38,864 nucleotides of DNA. It comes from Alectoria sarmentosa. Taxonomy: Eukaryota > Ascomycota > Lecanoromycetes > Lecanorales > Parmeliaceae. Below, in pieces: positions 11,682-22,175 of this stretch. The notes beneath the pieces are model-generated. The model was not told the DNA's origin and searched no databases. It worked only from the letters and a program-made list of their open reading frames with translations. The stretch spans positions 1-38,864 of the forward strand of contig WOGZ01000309.1 of the NCBI GenBank assembly GCA_009733775.1, written 5' to 3'. Position numbers and translations under genes: made by a program. Positions within the stretch are counted from its first letter, which is position 1. Every line of letters begins with the position of its first letter.

Positions 11682-11699
11682 ACGCGTAGGGAGACGCGT
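11682..11699. promoter_or_regulatory. Two MluI cell-cycle boxes (ACGCGT) upstream of PRI2
   Basis: Two exact acgcgt hexamers lie at 11682-11687 and 11694-11699, 12 bp apart centre to centre and about 70-85 bp upstream of the PRI2 start codon. In budding yeast such MCB elements bind MBF (Mbp1-Swi6) and drive G1/S expression of replication genes, including primase genes. A tandem pair in this position upstream of a primase gene is unlikely to be chance, though binding in this fungus is inferred. Confidence 0.72.
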
Positions 11700-11745
11700 C
11701 GCACTAAACGATTTCACCAGAATATATCTGCCGGGATATGCAATG

Positions 11746-11756
11746 TAGGGTTAGGG
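11746..11756. promoter_or_regulatory. Telomere-like motif (telobox) upstream of PRI2
   Basis: The plus strand reads tagggttaggg, nearly two units of the TTAGGG telomere repeat, about 130 bp upstream of the PRI2 start and about 50 bp beyond the MCB pair. Telobox motifs act as promoter sites for Myb-type telomere-repeat binding factors (Tbf1 in yeasts, TRB in plants). It could equally be a small interstitial telomere remnant near the island edge. Confidence 0.45.
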
Positions 11757-11849
11757 CTTCCTCGCACCAAAACTCCCACAGCCCATCGAAATGATTTAAC
11801 AATCGACATAATCACATCGAATACTATTACTATCTTATTGCTAACCAAA

Positions 11850-14457
11850 TTGAAATATTTTGAAAATCAAAATTATCGTTTTTTGAATTCAATAAAATCT
11901 TCGTTAAATGATATTTAAACGTTAAAAATTTTATAAACTATTAAACTATTTTTTACTTATATATATGTTCGATTTATCTTTTATTATTATTAAAAAAAAT
12001 AACTTATATACTCGAAAACGTTAAAGTCGAAAGTTTATTAATTCTTTTTTTAAATATATTAAATCTTTTATTTAGAAAAAAAGATTTCGTTTTGAAAATT
12101 TTTATTTAATTAATTTAATATCGAAAAATGATTTAAAAAATTTATTTTAAAAAATTAATCATTTTTTGCTTAAAAGTAATTGTAAAATTATGTTTAAATT
12201 CGTCGTTAAATTTTTCTTTAATTTTAATAATAATTTTCGAATAAAGATCATTTTCAAATTGTTTTTTTTTCGATTTGCGTTACTCGATCGTTCGCTTTTT
12301 ATAAATATTTTAAATTAACATTTTTTTTTTACTTTTTTAATATAAATAATTTTATACTTAATTATTAAATTTTTTCTTCGTTATATTAAATTTTTTTTTT
12401 TTTTTTTTTCGTAATAATTTTTTAATATAAAATACGAAATTGTTTTTAAAATTAAATTTATAATATTTCGAATATTAACATTTATATACGTTTTCATTAA
12501 TAATATTTTAAATAAATAATAAAAAAAGAAAATTAATAAATTAATTATAAATAATATTGTTACGTAAACGTTTAAGTAAATTGTTTTTATTGATAAAAAT
12601 TCGTTTTCATTCGCTTCGAGTAAATTAATAAACTTGTTTAAAATTCATTTTTCGCTTTAATGATTCGATTTGATTTAATGTTATTTAATTAATTATTAAT
12701 ATCGTTTTTAAACTTATCGATAATCATAAATTTAATCGAAGCATTTTTAAATTCAACATTTATTTTATTATAATTTTTTTATTTCACATTATCGTTTCTT
12801 GTTAATAATTTATATAAAATAATAAAGTTTCTTTTTAATGAAACTACGTAATAATTAAGTAATTATAAAATTTGTAAACGTAATTACGAATTTTAATAAA
12901 TAAATATTAAATAAGTTATTAATTAAAGAAAAAAAAAGAAAAAAGAAAAATTGCGAATATTCAAAACTTTTATTAAATATATTAAAAACGCATTTTAATT
13001 GCGTAATACGCAATTAAATAAACGATTTAAACGAGTTTTATTAATTCGCTTTTAAAAAAATTGTTTTTATAATATTTTTTTTCTTTAAAAGATTTAATTT
13101 TTAAATTTTAATATGATTACGTATTATAATTAAATATTTACGAGTCTATTATATTTATTTATATTATTTATTATTAATTAAACGTTATTTAAATTAACGT
13201 TTATTATTTTAATATACGTAAATTAATTATCGTGAATTTTTATAAATGCGTTAATATATTTATATATTAAAATCGCGATAACGTAATTATAAGTATTGTT
13301 ATTTTAATTAATAAAATATAAGCATTTTATAATTATATTACGATGCGTTATTGTTACTATTACGAATTGTTATTATTTTTATAAATTGTTATAATCTTAT
13401 TATTGTTATTATTTGAAAATCGCGTTAATAAATTTAAAATTTTATTTTCATTTTCATTTTTTAATAATAATAATATTAATAAATAAATATTAAATCTTTT
13501 TTTATATTTATTATTTTATTTACATTTTTTATTATTATAATAATATAATAATAAATTATATATTATTATAATAACGAAACGTATATATTAATCAAGATAA
13601 TAAATAAATAAATTTATTATTATTTAATTTAATCAATTTTATTTATAATAAACATTTTGAAAAATATTTGAATTTGCGTAATTAATTGCGAGAATTAACG
13701 AAATTCGTAAAAAGTATATTAATAATATTAATAATGTTTTTAAATACTTTTCGTCGTTATTATAATTTCAATAATCGAAATTTTCGTAAATTAAAATTTA
13801 ACAATGCGAGAATTTAATTTATAAATATAATCATTATTATCATTATTATTATTGTTATTATTATTATTTTTACGTTTATTTTTATTTTTACTTTTACATT
13901 TTTTTTTTTTTTTTTTTGCTTTTTTTTTTTTTACAAAAAATCATTTTGAAAAATGTTTAATTAATAAAATTAATAATTATTATCATTATTTTAATTTTTA
14001 TTATTCTCGTTTATAAACATTCGCATTTAAAAAATGTTTAATTAATAAAATTAACAATTGTTTTTATTATTATCGTTTTTTATTATTATTTCTTTTTTTA
14101 TCGTTTAAGATACGTTAATTGAAAAACAATAATAAATGTTTAAAAGATTACGTTAATGCGTATTAAGTTTTTATTTGTTTTTATTATATATATATTTTCG
14201 CGAATAATTCTCGCGCGATTTATATTATATCGCGTATTAATTTCTATTTACGCAAATGCGATCGATATTTTCGCGAAACTCATTTTTGCGTAATTAATTT
14301 TTTCGTTTTCATTTATTAAATTGCGATGCGTGTTATTATTATTATTAATAATAATAACGTTCGCGACGTTTTACGCGCGTAAAAAATAAGATAATCTTGA
14401 TTAATATATGCGAAAAATTTATTAATATAAATAATCATCGTACGTTTTATCGTCGTT
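11850..14457. repeat. AT-rich, RIP-like block, identity unknown
   Basis: Composition changes sharply at about 11,840-11,860, some 230 bp upstream of the PRI2 start. Beyond it the DNA is nearly all A/T with residual C/G in CpG. Long T runs (for example near 12,390 and 13,900) and short simple repeats occur. A word of about 25-30 bp containing aatgtttaattaataaaatt is seen twice, near 13,950 and 14,033. No protein-like frame was recognised on either strand. Confidence 0.75.
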
Positions 14458-14700
14458 TTATTATTTTAATTTTTTTATTGTTTTTATTATTTTTATTATT
14501 TTTGTTATTTTTATTATTTTTATTATTTTTATCATTTTTATTATTTTTATTATTTTTATTATTTTTATTATTTGTATTATTTTTATTATTTTTATTATTT
14601 TTATTATTTTTATTATTGTTATTATTTTTATTAATTTTATTAATTTTATTAATTTTATTAATTTTATTAATTTTATTAATTTTATTAATTTTATTATTTT
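14458..14700. repeat. 9-bp A/T microsatellite array
   Basis: Tandem units of ttattttta run over about 170 bp and then change to ttaatttta units for about 65 bp. Because 9 is a multiple of 3, both strands give long open frames with three-residue periodicity (LFL on plus, NKN on minus). These frames are artefacts of the repeat and are not called as genes. Confidence 0.9.
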
Positions 14701-17100
14701 CGTTATTATCTTTTCTTCGTTTTTTAACGATTTCTTTTAATAGAAAATTATTTTTCAATATAAGAGAATATATAAATTAATGTTAAATAATGTTAATTAT
14801 ATTTATAACTTTTATAATTATCGTTTTTATAATATTTATCGTTTCGATATATTAAAATATACGTATATATATATACGTATATATATATATAAATTTACGA
14901 ACTTTTTTTAATTACTTTTATAAATTTTTTTAATTAAATATTCTTATATAAAATTTTTATTATTATCATTTTCGCGATTTATTTCGATTTTTAATATTTT
15001 TCGATAATTACGTTTTTTGTTTCATTTTAAATGTTAATTTATATAACTTTTTTACTTATTCGAAGTTTTTAATTACGTTTTTAATATTTTCGAAATACTT
15101 TATTAATTTTCACGAAGCTTTTTAAAATAGTTTCTATTTTTAATTTATTAAATATTTAATTTCGTTATTGCGAATTTTTTTATTTAACTTTTTATTAATT
15201 TTTCATTTTTTATTATTATTAATTAAAATTGTTTACGATTTTAAATTATTATTATACGAATATCAAGATTTTAATAACGATATATAAATTATAAATAATT
15301 TTTTTATATTTAATAAAAAAATTAAAAGGTAAATTCGCGTGTTTATTTTTTTTAATATTTTAATATTTTTAAATTGTTTATAATTAAGTTTTTTTTGATC
15401 GTAAAATACGTATATTTAAATTTCGTAACAATATTTTATTTTTTTCTTTAAAAATTATAATATGATAATTGTTATTATAATATTTTATTTATTATTTAAA
15501 TATTCATTTTTATTATTTTTTTAAATACGATTTTATATTTTATAATAATTTTATTCATTTTATAATAAACGATGTTTCTTTTTTTAAAAATTTACTTTTT
15601 AAAACAATTTTTAAATTTCTTATATATTTTATTAATAATTTTTGAAAGATTTTTTTAACGTTTACGTATATATTGTTATTATATATAAACGTAATTATTA
15701 ATAAAATTTTAAATTAATTATTTTGTTTATAATTATAATAAATTCGTATATAATATTTAAAAACTTAATTTTAATTTTTAATTTAATCATTTATTTAAAT
15801 GTGAAACGTAATATTCAATTTACGTTTCGTATTTTAATGTTAATATAACGTCATTTAAAACTTATTTATAAATAATAAATTTCGATTTAAAACTAAATTA
15901 CACATTATATTTTATAACGATATAAATTTTCGTTATAAAATATCAATAAATTTATTAATTTTTAAATTTTATATAATTATTATATATGTTGCGTATTTCG
16001 TTAATTTATTTAATAACATTAAAATATTATTATAAATTTTGTTAATATATAAAATTTCGCAAATGATAAATTTATAATAAAATTTAAAGTTATAATATAA
16101 AATAAATTTACGTTATTTAATAATATTAATATTAATTTATTATAAAACTTATAATAATAAATTCGCATTTTTTAATAATCGAGATAAATGCGAATATAAT
16201 TTATTATATCGTTTATTATATTTATTTAATAATATTTAAATTTAATATAATACGTTTACGAGAAAAGTGTTTAATATTGAAATTATTATAATTTATATAA
16301 AAACTTTCTTTTTTCGTAATAAAATCGGTAAAAAGATAAATTACGAAATTACGATATAATAATTTATTTTAATTTATTCTTTATTTTAAAAGTTTATTTT
16401 ATTTAATAGCGTATTTTTAACGTTGTTTTTTATTCGCAACGATAACGTTTTTACTTTATAATTTAAATAATTATACGATTATTAATTCTCGTAATTTTAA
16501 ATAATATTTTTTCGATTTCAAGCTTTAATTAATTAAAAATCGAAACGATATCGTAATATTTAAAATGCGTATTTATAAATCGAATATTCTTTTATTTAAG
16601 TTCTTAATTTAAATATTTGCGATAATAACATTTTTTAATTATTTCGTTAATGTTGCGAATTTGACTATAATAAATATGTTATTACGTTTTTATAAATTGA
16701 ATTAATATTTCTAATTGCGAAATTTGTTTCGTAAAAAAAATAAAAAAAAATTAAAAAAAATCGTTGTTATTATTATTATTTTTATTCAATTTATTAATGT
16801 TAAATTTTTTTAAAAACTTGTTTATAAAATTGAATATAATTTTATAATATTTAATTATAAAATTAAACGTAATTAATTTTTTAATTTAACGAATTTATTT
16901 CGCATTAAGCTTTTTTTTTTATTATAAAATAATATAATTTATTATAATTTAAAATTATATAAATAAATTTAATTTTTTATAAATAATGTTTTTAATTTTT
17001 AAAATAAAATTTTTTTTTTTTCTAAACATTTTTCTATTATATATTTTTAAACGAGATTTAATTTTTTTAAATTTATAATTAAAATATATAATAAAATATT
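14700..17100. repeat. AT-rich, RIP-like block, possibly the 3' part of the gypsy remnant
   Basis: This is AT-saturated DNA with no intact frame. It lies downstream, in the minus-strand sense, of the recognisable reverse transcriptase/RNase H remnant, where an integrase domain would be expected. I could not read an integrase convincingly. No flanking LTR pair was identified for this element. Confidence 0.5.
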
Positions 17101-18000
17101 ATTCTTTGTTTTTAATTAATTGATTAAATATATCGTTTACATTTATTTTAAAAACCTCGATTTTTATAATAAACAACGTTTTTTATTTATAATATTTTAT
17201 AATAAATGTTATAATAAACATTCATTTAAAAGTTTCAAAAGTCTCGTATATTTTTTTAATAATTACGAGAAATGATTTAATTTCGCTTTTTTTTGTTTTT
17301 CGCGTATTATTAATCAAAAGTATAATTATTTACGAAAATTCTTTTACGAATCGACGATAAAAGTTTGCGAATTTTAAAAAAATAAATATGTTTTTAACAA
17401 ATTTTAATTTTGATTGTTTAATGATAATTTTAATGCGTATTAATTTTATTAAAATATCACGTTAATTTATAATAAATTTTAAAGAAATAATCTCGCTACG
17501 ATTGAAAGTGCATTTTAACAACTTCGTATAAAATCGATATTTTAATAACACACGCAATATCGTTTTCACGTGTTTTTAATATAAGTTTCTTATTTTAAAA
17601 TAAATTAACACGTTATTTAAATACATCACGTAAAAGATTTCGATATATAGTTTAAATATTTTATTTATATATATTTAAAAGATTGCAAGAGCATTTGTGA
17701 GATTAAAAAACATTATTTAATATTTAAATTAATTATAACAAATTCAAAAAACGATTTTTTTTCTCTTTTTTTTTCGAATTCGTATTTTATAATACGTATT
17801 GCGAATATTAATTTTAATAAAATATTTCGCATATGTGAATCTTTTTAAGATTTTTGAAAATAACAATAACGAATTATTGTTTTTAATAATTATTTTATTA
17901 AGTTTTTTATAATTAACATAAAGTCGCAATAAGCTATTTATTTTTTTAACGAATAATATCGACGAATAAATTTAATTATTTAAGAATCGAATTCATTTTT
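17100..18000 (-). pseudogene. Decayed Ty3/gypsy reverse transcriptase and RNase H remnant
   Basis: Read on the minus strand, one single frame from about 17,998 to 17,200 gives the ordered landmarks of gypsy-type pol. These are ILFVKK, LYVNYKKLNK (17,929 downward), NLTNA before 17,680, YLNN (17,612-17,623), LKCTFNR near 17,510, FANFYRRFV (17,342-17,371) and an RNase H-like start at FETFK (17,239). The frame is interrupted by several stops but, remarkably, by no indels. The catalytic YLDD motif reads YLNN, as expected from G-to-A changes on the coding strand, so the enzyme is dead. The change pattern is that of RIP. The element would have copied its RNA into DNA; now it is only a fossil. Gag would lie at higher coordinates and integrase at lower ones. 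Confidence 0.93.
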
Positions 18001-19260
18001 TTTAAACGCATTATTTAAATAATTTTTTATCGCTGCGAGTTTATTATATAATATATTATAAATCGAATCGTTTTTAAATAATTAATAAATTTATAAAATA
18101 TTGAATTTAATTATACGTATTAAAATTATCAAATAATTTTTTTAAAAAGATTTTTGATAAATTTTCAAATTATTTAAACACGTTAAAGTTATTTAATTAC
18201 GTAATATTATATCGCATAATTTTATCGTAACTATTTTCATTATTTTTAATAAAATCTGATATAAAAATGCGATAAACATTTATTTAATATTATGTGTAAT
18301 TGTTACATTAATGAATAACGCAAATATCTTTATCTTTATTATTGCGATATTTGTTTATTTTTTATTATTTATAAAAAAATCGCGATAAATTCAAAATTAC
18401 TCGCGTTAATGAATATTAAAATCGATATTAGAAATTTTAGAAAAATTAAAAACAAGTTCATATTCTCGTATATTTATAATATACGTTTTTAATATTTATT
18501 TTTATTTTCTATCTCGATTGTTTATAAAATTAAATATAAAATCATATTTTTTATATAAAAATATACGATAATTATTAATAATATACATTATTGTTAACAC
18601 GTATTTAAATTTAAAAATTTGCGTCTTTTTGATAAAAGACTACGATATAAAAAAACAATTATTATTAATATTTATTAAAATAATTTTATTACGCTTATTA
18701 TTTAATATAATAATTTATTTTTTAATATTAAAAAGCGAGATTATCGTTTAATAAATAACGTGTTTAATATTATAATAATGAATATTAATTTAATTTTTTT
18801 TAAATTCGATTACGTATTTCGTTGCTCGTAATATATATTTGCAATTCGAAAAATTATTTTATTAATTAAAGTTGCAAATGTTGCTCGAAGCGCTTTAAAT
18901 AACTTTAAATTATATTTATAACTTTTTATTTTCGAGCTTTACATTATATTAATCTTTTTTTATTATAATTTTTAAATTTTATTCTAAATATAATTTATTA
19001 GCATTTAATTTAAATTTTAATATAACGTATTTTAATTTAATATAACGTATATATTTAATAATATTTAAATAAAATAATAATATTATTAATATTATATTTT
19101 AAGCGATTTTGAAATTAAAATTATTAAAAATTATTTATATTAATATAAGCAAAACAACTTTAATAAATTATAATAAATTATAAATACTTTATATTTAATT
19201 ATTATTAAATACGTTTTCATTTTTAAAATTCAAAATTTAAAATTTAAATCTTACTTTTTT
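18000..19260. repeat. AT-rich, RIP-like block upstream of the gypsy remnant
   Basis: In the minus-strand sense this lies 5' of the reverse transcriptase remnant, where gag and protease would be. The sequence is AT-saturated and I could not recognise either protein. It ends near 19,260, where the repeat family shared with 32,560 begins. Confidence 0.5.
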
Positions 19261-19650
19261 TTATTTATTTTCATTACGTTAAAGTTATATATTTTAAATA
19301 TAAAAGTTTATTATTATAATTTATTATTTCAAAGTCGCTTTTTTTTATAATAAATTAATTAAAATAGTTTATATACGCGAATGTTTTTATGTTAATTTAA
19401 ACGATATTTTCGCGTATAAAGTTAAATTTTTATTTGCGTTAAAAAGTAAAATTTTATTAACATTATTAAAAACGCTTTAATATAGGGTGGTGATAAATAT
19501 ACACCACTTTTTGATAAATGTACACCACTTTTTGATACATGTACACCCTCATCTATTTTGTATCCCTCTATCGACGCATGACCCTTTTTGGAATTCTTGA
19601 AAAAAAGGGAATATGTAATCAAAAAGGTTTTCGCAACGATAAGGAGTTGA

Positions 19651-19892
19651 ATTACCTGATTATCTGGTTACCTAATTATTTAACTATCTGACTTTATGAT
19701 TATCTGATTACTCGGTTACTTGATTATTTAACTATTTAACTATCTAACTACCTGATTATCTGACTACTTAATTATCTGATTATTTGACTATTTGATTATT
19801 CGACTACTTAATTACCTAACTATCTGATTATTTGATTATCTGATTATTCGATTATTTGATTATTTGATTATCTGGTTACTTGGTTATCTAAT
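19651..19892. repeat. 8-bp satellite array inside the TIR element (left array)
   Basis: About 30 head-to-tail units of 8 bp follow the pattern YTRRYTAY, for example ctgattat, ttgactat and ctggttac. Nearly all differences between units are transitions (C/T or A/G); phase is kept throughout. An 8-bp period cannot encode a repeating peptide, so this is a satellite and not a gene. Confidence 0.85.
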
Positions 19893-20058
19893 TGCAAAAC
19901 TGCAATGACGACACGATTATATATTGAAAAGATGATTAATTCTCAACCTTCTTCGACCTGTTATCATATCAATTATATAATTAATATTGTATATAAAGTT
20001 CGCTTCAAAAAAGCTTTAAAAGAATAATTAATAAATTCATTCAATTTGAATATTTCAA

Positions 20059-20087
20059 CACTACAGTGAACTGCAATAACTGTAGTG
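20059..20087. other. Hairpin at the centre of the TIR element
   Basis: Perfect 9-bp arms cactacagt (20,059-20,067) and actgtagtg (20,079-20,087) surround an 11-nt loop. A smaller one, attgca/tgcaat, lies at about 19,891-19,906. Both sit in the spacer between the two 8-bp arrays. Function unknown. Confidence 0.5.
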
Positions 20088-20222
20088 GTTATTTGATTAT
20101 TTAACTATTCGATTACTTAATTACCTAACTACTTAATTATTTGACTATTTAACTATCTGACTACACGATTGCAATGATTATATGATTATCTGATTGTACG
20201 ATTGTAATGATTATCTGATCAT
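20088..20222. repeat. 8-bp satellite array inside the TIR element (right array)
   Basis: This is the same 8-bp unit in the same orientation as the left array. About ten well-phased copies run to about 20,165 and then fade into degenerate copies with cgattgcaatg-like spacers. Confidence 0.75.
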
Positions 20223-22039
20223 AATGACAATTCGATAACGATAACGATAGCGAATAATAAACTGAGGTAAATTAAAATAGACTGCGCGACGGAATGAAAA
20301 ACACATCGATGGGTTCACTCAAATTGATAGATAATCGCTGCAAATGTGAGTTACGTTGAGGGTTTACTTTCGAGATTTTGACGTTCGTAATTTTACTCGT
20401 TTGATTAACCTATATCTATTTAATCGAGGAGAAGATGTATATGTGTTAAAAAGTGGTGTACATTTATCAAAAAGTGATGTATATCTATCACCATCCTTGT
20501 TATATTATAATTTAAAATTAATTTTAAATATCGAAAATTTAATTTATATAAATTAAGTTTTTTATAATATTATAAGTTAATTCGAAATATTAAATAAGAT
20601 TTTATAAAATGTTTAATTTTCGCGTTTTTAATTATTCGTAAATGAAGTCGTTTAAAATCTTTTTTAATAATAAACATAAATAATAATAATATCGTTTTAT
20701 ACGTTTTTTATATAAATGAATTTATGTATTATTGAAGATTTTTAATTAATTTATTAATTTATTAAAATTTATAACGTCGCGAGCGATCAAAATATAATTT
20801 TATTTTAATTTTTAAATTTATTAATTAATGAAGTTATTTAAATAGCATTTCGATTAATTGAAATAAATAATATTTAAATATTTTAATATTCGTCGATCAA
20901 ATTCTTTTTTAAAGTTTTATCGAAAATAAGACATTAATGAAATTAATTTACGTTTCGTCGAATTTATCGCTTTTTTATTAATTTATTATATATTAATTAA
21001 TCGTTTCTTATATGCTCGATAATTTACGTATAATTAATAATAATTATAATAATATAATAAAGAGAAGACGCGTAATAAGAAAATAAACATATTTTATTAA
21101 TTATATTCGTTATAAGATAAAATTATATGATAATAATAAATTTTTTTGTAAATCGAAATTTTATAAAAGGTTTCTTTCGAAGTTATTGAATTTTCGAAAA
21201 AGTTATAATAATGTTTTCTAACTTTTTTATTATAAAATTGTTCGTTTTAATTTAATCGTTTTTTTAATATCTTTTTATTAAAGATTAATTTTTGAATATT
21301 TAAATTAATATTTCGTTATCGATAATAAAATAATTACGATTTTAAATTATTTAAAATGTTTTTCGAATATATTATAAATCATCTTCGTAAATTTTCATTT
21401 TCGCGTTTTTACGTTATTATAAATTTAAATTTTCAATTTTTAATCGTTATTTTTAATTTTCGTTATACGTTTATAATTTATAATTTATTTATTTTTTATT
21501 TCGTTTATTCGAAATTATTGAGAAAGAAGAATTAATAAATTATATATTTTAATTTAAATAAAATAATTATTAAATAATTAAATTATTACGAAGATTCGAT
21601 TCGACGAAACATAAAAAATAATAAAATATATTCGAATTTTGTTATAATTCTTTTGCATTTTAAGTTATCGATTTTTATATTCGTTAAAATAAATGTGTTT
21701 ATTTCGTTAATTAATAATGTAATTCGTTAAAATTAACATAAATATATTTCGTGCGTCGAATTAATTATTTAAACTTTTTTATAATAAATTGTAAACGCGT
21801 TTAAAACGTTTATTAATGTAAAATTAATTGAGATATTTTATATAAATAATTTAAAGAATTTGTAATTCGAATATCGTTTATTAAAATTTATTGTAATTTG
21901 ATCGATTTTTATAATAATTAATTTATTAATAATAAATTCATTTTGAATAATTCAATTTAAGTAAAATATAGATTTTTACTTTTTATAATTTTATCGATTT
22001 ATAATATAATCGATCTTTAATTTTAAATAATTATATATA

Positions 22040-22175
22040 TGTATTAAAATATATTAATTATTAAATATAAAAGATTTATCGAAGCAAGAAAGATTTATCG
22101 AAACTTAACACATTTTGTATCTAAATGCTCTATTACAATTATTCAATCAATCAAATATTTCACTTACTTTCAATA
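22040..22175. repeat. Left LTR-like direct repeat
   Basis: These 136 bp match 28,865-28,979 in the same orientation. Shared words include taattattaaatataaaag, gatttatc, ttaacacatttt and aattattcaat. Compared with the right copy it carries extra bases in the first 50 bp, including a duplicated gatttatcgaa-type word. Confidence 0.65.

Larger units (their letters stand above)
19485..20496. mobile_element. 1.0-kb non-autonomous element with 21-bp-repeat TIRs
   Basis: The left end begins gggtggtgata and carries two 21-bp units (19,492-19,512 and 19,513-19,533) plus a partial third; the right end carries the reverse complement of two such units (20,448-20,489) and ends ccatcc. The shared core is tacaccactttttgata. 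Between the ends there is no transposase-like frame; instead there are two arrays of 8-bp units and two small hairpins. CpA-rich words such as caccac survive, so it is far less RIP-mutated than its surroundings and probably inserted later. No clear target-site duplication was found. It behaves like a MITE or other non-autonomous DNA transposon; its superfamily is unknown. Confidence 0.75.

Noticed and set aside
11615..11704. Upstream in-frame Met as the PRI2 start
   Set aside because: Family N-termini match the Met at 11614, and the extension would place both MCB boxes in coding sequence.
14397..14780. Long open frames of LFL-type (plus) and NKN-type (minus) residues
   Set aside because: Both are produced by a 9-bp A/T microsatellite; no gene signal outside the repeat.
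19422..20556. Matching peptides (GVHLSKSG-type heptads) at both ends of the TIR element
   Set aside because: They are simply translations of the inverted 21-bp terminal repeats, 21 being a multiple of 3; the frames run into AT-rich flanks.
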